The translations under genes were made by a program, and so were the position numbers. A stretch of DNA of 20,591 nucleotides from Actinomycetes bacterium (GTDB lineage Bacteria; Actinomycetota; Actinomycetes; Mycobacteriales; Mycobacteriaceae): contig JAEZIA010000148.1 of NCBI GenBank assembly GCA_023416315.1, positions 1-20,591 of the forward strand, written 5' to 3'. Shown here piece by piece: positions 14,944 through 20,591 of this stretch (the stretch's first letter is position 1; the number at the start of each line of letters is the position of its first letter). The notes beneath the pieces were generated by a model. The model was not told the origin of the DNA. It worked only from the letters and a program-made list of their open reading frames with translations, and did not search any database.

Positions 14944-15075
14944 GATCGCGATCGCGAGGACCGTTGCGACCTTGCGGATCTCCAGCGGGATGCGCCGCAG
15001 CGCGAATCTGGAGGTGTCGGTCTATTCCCCCGTCGCTGCGCCCACCCGCACTCCTTGCGTCCGATCGGAGATCAA

Positions 15076-15118
15076 GGTACCCCGGCTCCGACGTGTCGAC
15101 GACGTCCAGCGGGGTACC
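15076..15118. promoter_or_regulatory. Nested inverted repeat in the divergent gap before the aldehyde dehydrogenase
   Basis: GGTACCCCG (15076-15084) and CGGGGTACC (15110-15118) are perfect 9-bp arms 25 nt apart. Inside them GACGT (15090-15094) and ACGTC (15102-15106) form a second, nearly co-centred pair. It lies between the divergent membrane gene and GTG 15126. It could be an operator or a hairpin that hides the weak GGGG ribosome-binding sequence at 15111-15114. Confidence 0.5.
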
Positions 15119-15125
15119 CGGACAC

Positions 15126-16481
15126 GTGCCGACGACTCTGAGCGTGCTCGATCCCCGTTCCGGTGAGCTGGTCACCCAGCTCGCGATGACCGACGCCGAA
15201 GGCTGCGCCGACGCGGTGCGCCGGGCCCGCGCGGCCGCCCCGGACTGGTCGCGGACACCCGCCGGTGAGCGGGCCGCGGCCCTGCACGCCGCCGCCGATG
15301 CTGTCCGCGCGGCCGCCGACGAGCTGTCCACAGTGAACGAGCGGGAGACCGGCAAGGCGCGCGACGACGCCCGCGGCGGTGTGGACGCCGGAGTGGGCAC
15401 GCTGGTGCAGTACGCCGAACTCGGCCCGCTGCACGGAGGTCGTAGCCTGCAGGGGCAGTGGGGCGCCACCGACCTGATGATTCCCGAGCCGCGCGGCGTG
15501 GTCGGGGTACTGACGCCGTGGAACGATCCGGTCGCGGTGGCCGCCGGGCTGCTCGGCGCCGCGCTGGTGACCGGAAACACCGTGGTGCACAAGCCAAGTG
15601 AACGCAGTCCGGCGACCGGCCGGCGGTTCGCCGAGCTGATCGCCGCGCAGCTGCCGGCCGGCGTGCTGGAGATTGTCGACGGCGACGGCACCGTCGGCGC
15701 GCAGGTGGCCGGCGCCGACGAGATCGATGTCGTCGCCCACGTCGGCAGCAGCGCGACCGGGCACGCGATCGCCCGGATGTGCGCTGAGCGGGGCGCGAAG
15801 GCGTTGCTGGAGAACGGCGGCAATGACGCGCTGATCGTCGATGCCGGTGTCGATATCGGCTGGGCGGCCGCGCAGACCGCAACGGGTGCATTCGCCAACG
15901 CCGGACAGATCTGCGTGTCGGTCGAGCGGGTGATCGTGGTCGAATCGGTTGCGGCCGCGTTCCTCGACGCGTTGGTGGCCGAGGCCCCGGTGTGGTCCGA
16001 GCGGATCGGGCCACTGGTCGACGAACGGCAGCGCGAACTCGTGCACCGCCACGTCACCGATGCGGTCAAGGGCGGCGCGACGATTCGCGCCGGCGGTGCG
16101 CCGCGGCCGGGACCGGGAACCTTCTATCCGGCCACGGTGTTGGCCGACTGCACGCCGGACATGCTGGTGATGAGCGAGGAGACCTTCGGTCCGGTGGCGC
16201 CGGTTCGGGTGGTCGCCGATTTCGACACCGCGCTGGCCGAGGCCGCCGAGGACCGCTACGGCCTGGCGGCGACGGTGCTGACCGCCGACATGGGTCACGC
16301 GCAAAAGGCTTGGCGCAGTTTGCCGGTCGGCACTGTCAAGATCAACGCGGCGTTCGGCGGCGCGCCAGGTGGCGCGTCCGAGCCGCGCCGGGCCAGCGGC
16401 ACGGGGTTCGGCTTCGGTCCGGAACTCCTCGACGAGATGACCGCCGTCAAAGTCGTGCACTGGTCGCCGCCGGGCCCCTGA
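15126..16481 (+). CDS. NAD(P)-dependent aldehyde dehydrogenase
   Basis: Counting from GTG 15126 the protein has 451 aa, within the family range. The catalytic set is visible: N133 in LTPWNDPVAV, K156 in VVHKPSE (cofactor), E229 in ALLENGGND, nucleophile C263 in NAGQICVSVERV, and E352 in SEETFGPVAPV. The usual LELGGK block around the general base is changed to LENGGN, which could alter cofactor or aldehyde preference. It is nearest to succinate-semialdehyde/benzaldehyde-type enzymes, but the substrate is not certain. The start is uncertain: GTG 15093 is an in-frame alternative and neither has a strong ribosome-binding sequence. The frame is open further upstream but reads like a shadow of the divergent membrane gene. 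Remnants of an alcohol dehydrogenase lie directly downstream. Confidence 0.88.
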   Translation: MPTTLSVLDPRSGELVTQLAMTDAEGCADAVRRARAAAPDWSRTPAGERAAALHAAADAVRAAADELSTVNERETGKARDDARGGVDAGVGTLVQYAELGPLHGGRSLQGQWGATDLMIPEPRGVVGVLTPWNDPVAVAAGLLGAALVTGNTVVHKPSERSPATGRRFAELIAAQLPAGVLEIVDGDGTVGAQVAGADEIDVVAHVGSSATGHAIARMCAERGAKALLENGGNDALIVDAGVDIGWAAAQTATGAFANAGQICVSVERVIVVESVAAAFLDALVAEAPVWSERIGPLVDERQRELVHRHVTDAVKGGATIRAGGAPRPGPGTFYPATVLADCTPDMLVMSEETFGPVAPVRVVADFDTALAEAAEDRYGLAATVLTADMGHAQKAWRSLPVGTVKINAAFGGAPGGASEPRRASGTGFGFGPELLDEMTAVKVVHWSPPGP

Positions 16482-16490
16482 CGACCGGCG

Positions 16491-16594
16491 GTTGCCCGAG
16501 TACTCGTCGTCGGCGCCTGGCCGACGCTGCGGAGGCGTTTCGGCTCGCGGGTGACCGGCGCAGCGGAGCCATCAAAGTCGTGCTGGCACCTTAG
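16491..16594 (+). pseudogene. Remnant of a zinc-type (MDR) alcohol dehydrogenase
   Basis: The frame ending at TAG 16592-16594 encodes LADAAEAFRLAGDRRSGAIK followed by VVLAP, which matches the C-terminal end of medium-chain zinc dehydrogenases (the pattern is xLADAAEAFRLA...GAIKVVLEP). Just upstream in another frame, 16491-16517 encodes VARVLVVGA, like the first strand of the same family's Rossmann fold. The two pieces are in different frames and the roughly 100 residues that should separate them are missing, so this looks like a deletion scar. A 7-bp hairpin (16508-16514 with 16520-16526) lies at the junction. The gene would have paired naturally with the aldehyde dehydrogenase. Its stop overlaps the convergent glgP stop. 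Based on short similarity only. Confidence 0.45.
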
Positions 16595-19116
16595 AGCGTC
16601 ACCGGCATCGGACCGACATGCCAGATCTCGTCGGAGTATTCGGCGATCGCCCGATCCGAGGAGAACTTCCCGCTGCGCGCGGCGTTCAGGATCGACATCC
16701 GCGACCAGCTGTCCGCGTCCTGCCAAGCGGCACTGACCCGGGCCTGGCAGTCCACATACGAGCGGTAGTCGGCCAGCACCAGGAACGGGTCGTGGTGCAG
16801 CAGGTTGTCGACCAGTGGTCGCAGCACGTCGGTGTCACCGTGGGTAAACGTGCCGTCGACGATCAGCTCGAGCACCTCGGCCAGTTCGGGATCGCGTTCG
16901 ACGAAGCCGGTCGGCCGGTACCCGTCGGCCTGCAGCCGCTGCACCTCGTCGACGGTCAGGCCGAACAGGAAGAAGTTCTCGGCGCCTGCCTCCTCGCGGA
17001 TCTCCACGTTGGCCCCGTCGAGGGTGCCGATGGTCAGCGCGCCGTTGATCATGAACTTCATGTTCCCGGTACCGGAGGCTTCCTTGCCTGCCGTGGAGAT
17101 CTGCTCGGACAGGTTGGCCGCCGGGTAGATCAGATGGGCGTTCTTGACGTTGAAGTTCGGCAGGAACACCACCCGCATGAACCGGTTGACGTCGGGATCA
17201 TTGTTGACAGTGGCACCGACGGCGGTGATCAGCCTGATCATCCGCTTGGCGAGGTAGTAGCCCGGCGCGGCCTTGCCGCCGAAGATGAAAGCCCGTGGCG
17301 CGATCGCGAATCCGGGGTTGCGCTTGAGCCGGTTGTAGAGCGTGATGATGTGCAGCACGTTGAGGTGCTGACGCTTGTACTCGTGGATACGTTTGACCTG
17401 GACGTCGAACATCCAGGTCGGGTCCAGCTCAATACCGGTGCTGGAATGCACGTATTCGGCCAACCGGCTCTTGTTGGCCCGCTTGATGTTTCGCCAGCTC
17501 TCCCGGAAGGCGGGGTCGTCGGCGTAGGGCTCGAGCCGACGCAGCTGACCCAGATCGGTCAGCCAGCCGTCGCCGATGGTCTCGTCGAGCAGAGTGCGTA
17601 GGCCCGGATTGGACAGCGCCAGGAATCGCCGCGGCGTCACTCCGTTGGTGACGTTGCCGAACCGCTCCGGCCACATCTCGTAAAAGTCTTTCAGCACACT
17701 GGCTTTCAGTAGTTCGGAGTGCAACGCGGCGACCCCGTTCACGGCGTGGCTGCCGACGGTGGCCAGGTGCGCCATCCGCACACACTTGCCGCCGTCCTCG
17801 CCGATCAGCGACATTCGCCGGGCGCGGTCCTCGTCACCGGGGAACCGCGCCGCCACCTCGTCGAGGAACCGGGCGTTGATCTCGTAGATGATCTCGAGGT
17901 GGCGGGGCAGTGATTCGCCGAAGATGCCCAGCGGCCACGTCTCGAGCGCCTCGGGCAGCAGCGTGTGATTGGTGTAGGCGAACGTGGCGACGGTGATGTC
18001 CCACGCCTCGTCCCAGCCCATGTGGTGTTCGTCGACGAGCAGCCGCATCAGCTCGGCGACGGCGACCGACGGGTGGGTGTCGTTGAGCTGGATGGCCCAC
18101 TTGTCCGGCAGCGCGGACAGCGGTAGCCGCGCCCGCTCGGTGTGGATGCGCAGGATGTCCTGCAGCGAGGAGCTGACAAAGAAGTACTGCTGCTGCAGCC
18201 GCAGCCGCTTGCCTGCTTCCGGCTCGTCGTTCGGATAGAGGACCTTGGAGATCTTCTCGGACAGGACTTCATCCTCGACGGCCTTGTAGAAGTCGCCGGT
18301 GTTGAACGCATCGAGAGCGAACGAGGACACCGATCGCGCGCTCCACAGCGTCAGCGTGTTGCAGGTGTTCACGCCGTAGCCCTGGATCGGGGTGTCGTAG
18401 GACACGCCCTTGATCACCCGGCGGGGAATCCAGCGCACCCGGTGGTTGCCCGCGACGTCTTCATAGACTTCGGTGCGTCCGCCCCAGTTCACCAGGTAGC
18501 TCGCGTCGGGTTTGTCGATCTCCCACGGGTTGCCGGACACCAGCCAGTTGTCGGTCTTCTCGACCTGCCAGCCGTCCTGGATCTCCTGGTCGAAAATGCC
18601 GAATTCGTACCGGATTCCGTAGCCGATGGACGGCCGCTGCAGGGTGGCCATTGAGTCCAGATAGCAGGCCGCCAGCCGGCCGAGGCCGCCGTTGCCGAGG
18701 CCGGGTTCCTCCTCACAGGCCAGGATCGCGTCGAGGTCCTGGCCGAGTGCGGCGAGCGCCTCGCGGGCCTGGTTCTCGATGCCCAGGTTGAGCAGGTTGT
18801 TGCCGAGCTGGGGGCCCATCAGGAATTCGGCCGACAGGTAGCAGGTGACTTTTGCGGGCCCATGCAGCAGATCCTGGGTGGTGGCCATCCAGCGCTGCTG
18901 CATGCGGTCCCGCACCGCCAGGGCCAGGGCGCGGTAGTAGTGCTCGGGGGTCAGCACACTCGGCGGGCGGGCGATCGAATACGTCAGATGATCGGCGATC
19001 GCACGGTGCAGGGCGCCGGCCGAGAGACCGGTGCGGCTGTGCTCGTGCGGCCGTGCGGCGGCCTCGGCACCGTCGTCATCGACGTCGCCTGGCGCGCTGC
19101 TTACGACATCCGTCAT
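16591..19116 (-). CDS. glgP: Glycogen/alpha-glucan phosphorylase
   Basis: This 841-aa cytoplasmic enzyme releases glucose-1-phosphate from alpha-1,4-glucans. The GT35 fold is complete: YLSAEFLMGPQLGNNLLN (about 94-111), EPGLGNGGLGRLAACYLDSMATL near 135-157, the catalytic loop AIQLNDTHPSVAVAELMR, the VQVKRIHEYKRQHLN block, and the PLP site EASGTGNMKFM with K687 as the probable Schiff-base lysine. The length is that of bacterial GlgP/MalP. ATG 19116 is chosen because GAGGAG (19124-19129) lies 7 nt upstream; the frame is open further upstream but lacks a signal. Mammalian-type N-terminal regulatory sites are absent, as usual in bacteria. It converges with the aldehyde dehydrogenase and is divergent from the flavin monooxygenase gene. 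No glg neighbour is present. Confidence 0.95.
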   Translation of the reverse strand: MTDVVSSAPGDVDDDGAEAAARPHEHSRTGLSAGALHRAIADHLTYSIARPPSVLTPEHYYRALALAVRDRMQQRWMATTQDLLHGPAKVTCYLSAEFLMGPQLGNNLLNLGIENQAREALAALGQDLDAILACEEEPGLGNGGLGRLAACYLDSMATLQRPSIGYGIRYEFGIFDQEIQDGWQVEKTDNWLVSGNPWEIDKPDASYLVNWGGRTEVYEDVAGNHRVRWIPRRVIKGVSYDTPIQGYGVNTCNTLTLWSARSVSSFALDAFNTGDFYKAVEDEVLSEKISKVLYPNDEPEAGKRLRLQQQYFFVSSSLQDILRIHTERARLPLSALPDKWAIQLNDTHPSVAVAELMRLLVDEHHMGWDEAWDITVATFAYTNHTLLPEALETWPLGIFGESLPRHLEIIYEINARFLDEVAARFPGDEDRARRMSLIGEDGGKCVRMAHLATVGSHAVNGVAALHSELLKASVLKDFYEMWPERFGNVTNGVTPRRFLALSNPGLRTLLDETIGDGWLTDLGQLRRLEPYADDPAFRESWRNIKRANKSRLAEYVHSSTGIELDPTWMFDVQVKRIHEYKRQHLNVLHIITLYNRLKRNPGFAIAPRAFIFGGKAAPGYYLAKRMIRLITAVGATVNNDPDVNRFMRVVFLPNFNVKNAHLIYPAANLSEQISTAGKEASGTGNMKFMINGALTIGTLDGANVEIREEAGAENFFLFGLTVDEVQRLQADGYRPTGFVERDPELAEVLELIVDGTFTHGDTDVLRPLVDNLLHHDPFLVLADYRSYVDCQARVSAAWQDADSWSRMSILNAARSGKFSSDRAIAEYSDEIWHVGPMPVTL

Positions 19117-19183
19117 CTGCGTTCTCCTCGATCCGTGCGGGACACGCAGTTTGCCACCGGCATATTTCAGCGAGGGGAGCGCC

Positions 19184-19291
19184 ATGAGTCAGTCCCGTGA
19201 ACTGTCGCCTGCGGCGCCTACGAGGCGGTCTCTGGTAATCGCTCCCGCCGGGTACGACGGCGCTATACATTCGGTGAAAAGTGTTCACTGA
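19184..19291 (+). CDS. Possible 35-aa upstream ORF
   Basis: ATG 19184 is preceded by AGGGGAG (19173-19179) at 4 nt and opens a 35-codon frame beginning MSQSRELSPAAPTRRS and ending at TGA 19289-19291, 15 bp before the monooxygenase ATG. The last codons overlap the inverted repeat at 19270-19292. No domain or membrane segment is seen. It could be a leader peptide, but the -10-like element at 19264 would start the main transcript downstream of its ATG. Support is only the ribosome-binding site. Confidence 0.25.
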   Translation: MSQSRELSPAAPTRRSLVIAPAGYDGAIHSVKSVH

Positions 19292-19292
19292 A
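19264..19292 (+). promoter_or_regulatory. Promoter/operator of the flavin monooxygenase gene
   Basis: TATACA (19264-19269) is -10-like. Immediately after it TTCGGTGAA (19270-19278) and TTCACTGAA (19284-19292) form a 9-bp inverted repeat (8 of 9 pairs) around a 5-nt centre, ending 14 bp before ATG 19307. The position just downstream of the -10 suits a repressor site. No clear -35 is present. Confidence 0.55.
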
Positions 19293-19306
19293 GATCGGAA
19301 CAGACG

Positions 19307-20491
19307 ATGACGTCGACAGTTCACCCGGACACCCGGCCACGAGAGCTGGCCAGGGGAATGCGCGAGCTGGTCGTCGCGCAGGCCGGCGAGTCCGAACGAC
19401 TGCGCACCATCGCCCCGGCGGTGGTCGACGAGATGTGGGCCAGTGGGCTGATGTCGTCGTTCAACCCGGTCGCGGCCGGTGGCGTCGAACCGTCCTTCGC
19501 CGAGATGATCGAGACCTGGATCGAGATGGCATGGCAGGACGGTTCGTTCGGCTGGATCGGGATCGCCAACCTGCCGTCGTCGTTCGCCGCGGCGGCCTAC
19601 CTGCCCGATGAGGGATTCGCCGACGTCTTCACCGCCAACGACAACCGCGTCACGATGGGCGGGCAGTTCTTCCCGAACGGCCAGGGTGTGGTCGTCGATG
19701 GCGGCTACCGTGTGAGCGGCTCGTGGAGCTTCGGGTCCGGCACCGGCCACGCGGAGTACGTCTGCGCCGGGTTCTTCCCGGTGGTCGACGGGCAGCCGGT
19801 GATGGGTCCGGGCGGGCTGCCCGACATGCAGGTCGCCGTCATCTCGCGCGACGAGGTCGCGTTCAAGGACGGCTGGCATGTGCAGGGCCTCAAGGGAACC
19901 GGCTCCTACGACTACGGCGTGGACGACGTCTTCGTCCCGACCGCCAGGACGTTCCCGCTGTTCTCCAGCTCGCCATACCGCGGCAGCTCGCCGGCCACCC
20001 GGATGGGGCTCATGCCGGTGACGGCGGCCGGTCACGCCTCCTGGGCACTCGGCGTGGCCAAAAGCATGCTCGACGACGTCGAAGAGCTGGCCGCCACGAA
20101 GTTCCGGATGAGCGACATGGCATCACTGGCCAGCCGACCCACGTTCCAGAAGGGACTGGCGCACCATGTCGCGGCGTGGCGCGCGGCCCGGCTGCTGGTG
20201 CTCGACGCGTTCGGCACCGCCGAGGCGGCGGTGGCGGCGGGGGAGGAGCTGACACCGAGGCTGCGCGCCGACATGCGGGTGGCGGCGGTGTACGCCACCG
20301 ACGTGGCGCGGGAGGCCGCCGAGTGGGTGCACCTGGCGGCGGGGACCACCTCGATCCGCGAGGGCAGCCGCCTGGAGCGCGCGTTCCGCGACATCTACAC
20401 CGGAACCCAGCACGCCTTCATCAGCGAGAAGGTCGCGATCGACGTCGCTCAGATCTGGCTCGGTATCATCGACGACCAGCCGGGGTTGTGA
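19307..20491 (+). CDS. Acyl-CoA dehydrogenase-family flavin-dependent monooxygenase (HsaA/HpaH-like)
   Basis: This 394-aa protein has the acyl-CoA dehydrogenase fold of the group-D flavin monooxygenases. The N-terminal helical domain carries AWQDGSFGWIGIANLPSS; the middle beta domain has GGYRVSGSWSFGSGTGHAEY, typical of the hydroxylase subgroup, and LKGTGSYDYGVDDVFVP. The C-terminal helical domain ends with RLERAFRDIYTGTQHAF, the RxxRD...QH signature of the type-2 C-terminal domain. It lacks the catalytic-glutamate context of true acyl-CoA dehydrogenases as far as I can judge. Relatives include HsaA (steroid ring hydroxylation) and p-hydroxyphenylacetate or dibenzothiophene monooxygenases, which need a separate flavin reductase, not seen here. 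It is divergent from glgP, with an operator-like repeat upstream. Substrate unknown. Confidence 0.82.
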   Translation: MTSTVHPDTRPRELARGMRELVVAQAGESERLRTIAPAVVDEMWASGLMSSFNPVAAGGVEPSFAEMIETWIEMAWQDGSFGWIGIANLPSSFAAAAYLPDEGFADVFTANDNRVTMGGQFFPNGQGVVVDGGYRVSGSWSFGSGTGHAEYVCAGFFPVVDGQPVMGPGGLPDMQVAVISRDEVAFKDGWHVQGLKGTGSYDYGVDDVFVPTARTFPLFSSSPYRGSSPATRMGLMPVTAAGHASWALGVAKSMLDDVEELAATKFRMSDMASLASRPTFQKGLAHHVAAWRAARLLVLDAFGTAEAAVAAGEELTPRLRADMRVAAVYATDVAREAAEWVHLAAGTTSIREGSRLERAFRDIYTGTQHAFISEKVAIDVAQIWLGIIDDQPGL

Positions 20492-20541
20492 GCGGCGCGC
20501 GGACCCTCGGCATTTCGCGGGCGCTGCGAGCCACCCGGCGC

Positions 20542-20547
20542 TAAAGT
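20542..20547 (+). promoter_or_regulatory. Possible -10 for a leaderless gene at the right edge
   Basis: TAAAGT fits TANNNT and ends 8 nt before ATG 20556. The GAAGG just before the ATG is too close (1 nt) to be a good ribosome-binding site, so a leaderless start is the simpler reading. Confidence 0.35.
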
Positions 20548-20555
20548 CCGAAGGT

Positions 20556-20591
20556 ATGACCGCCAGGTCCGACCCGGTGCTACCGAGCAAT
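20556..20591 (+). CDS. 5' end of an unidentified gene, cut by window edge
   Basis: Twelve codons are visible: MTARSDPVLPSN. They follow a -10-like hexamer at leaderless spacing. Nothing can be said about function. By position, 64 bp after the monooxygenase, it could be its regulator or partner, which is a guess. Confidence 0.4.
   Translation, partial: MTARSDPVLPSN

Noticed and set aside
14934..15125. Longer N-terminus for the aldehyde dehydrogenase
   Set aside because: The extra residues are Arg/Pro/Ser-rich shadow sequence over the divergent membrane gene, and the family begins near the later GTG.
16447..16583. Repeated TCAAAGTCGTGC at the end of the aldehyde dehydrogenase and in the downstream scar
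   Set aside because: Both encode a KVV-type stretch in different protein families; a 12-bp match with this base composition is likely coincidence, not a duplication.
1..20591. CRISPR arrays, tRNA/rRNA genes, insertion sequences, phage attachment sites
   Set aside because: No regularly spaced direct repeats, no tRNA-like folds and no transposase or integrase frames were seen on either strand.

Overview
The window is high-GC actinobacterial chromosome and reads as a fast-growing Mycobacterium/Mycolicibacterium. The evidence is a linked furA-katG pair, a non-canonical methylenetetrahydrofolate reductase of the Rv2172c type, a luciferase-like (F420-type) oxidoreductase, a sulfotransferase/DUF1214/TetR cluster, an MPT53-like secreted thioredoxin followed by CcdA, and several start codons placed 6-8 nt after a -10-like hexamer (leaderless style). 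I saw no insertion sequence, phage gene, CRISPR array, tRNA or rRNA. It looks like a core/accessory patchwork, not an island.

Layout. 1-414: 5' part of a STAS-domain protein (minus). 586-1548: LLM-class oxidoreductase (minus), divergent from 1660-2235, a membrane-anchored Mrr-type nuclease. 2246-6129: minus-strand block reading TetR -> DUF1214 -> sulfotransferase (2-bp gap, then 4-bp overlap) -> aldo/keto reductase. A palindrome sits inside the TetR promoter. 6243-7973: plus-strand thiol-disulfide group (secreted thioredoxin-like protein, CcdA, small Cys/Pro-rich exported protein), closed by a 15-bp-stem bidirectional terminator shared with katG. 8030-10729: katG and furA (minus), with a FurA-type operator and an intercistronic hairpin. 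10989-12839: MTHFR-like gene followed 9 bp later by an enolase-superfamily (MenC-like) protein that appears to have lost almost every catalytic residue. 12852-15045: minus-strand group of a multi-TM protein (in-frame amber codon near its apparent start), a MOSC protein and a 61-aa two-TM protein. 15126-16481: aldehyde dehydrogenase, then a scar that looks like the remains of a zinc-type alcohol dehydrogenase. 16591-19116: glycogen phosphorylase (minus). 19307-20491: flavin-dependent monooxygenase/acyl-CoA dehydrogenase-like protein with an operator-like inverted repeat upstream. 20556-end: first 12 codons of another gene.

How genes work together. KatG and its repressor FurA form a classical peroxide-defence operon. 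The thioredoxin-like protein and CcdA should form an extracytoplasmic disulfide pathway, with the neighbouring four-cysteine exported protein a possible client. The TetR gene probably controls itself plus DUF1214 and the sulfotransferase, suggesting modification of a lipid or xenobiotic. The most unusual unit is the MTHFR plus apparent pseudo-o-succinylbenzoate synthase. The window as a whole is otherwise fairly ordinary, and no large new multigene system is evident.
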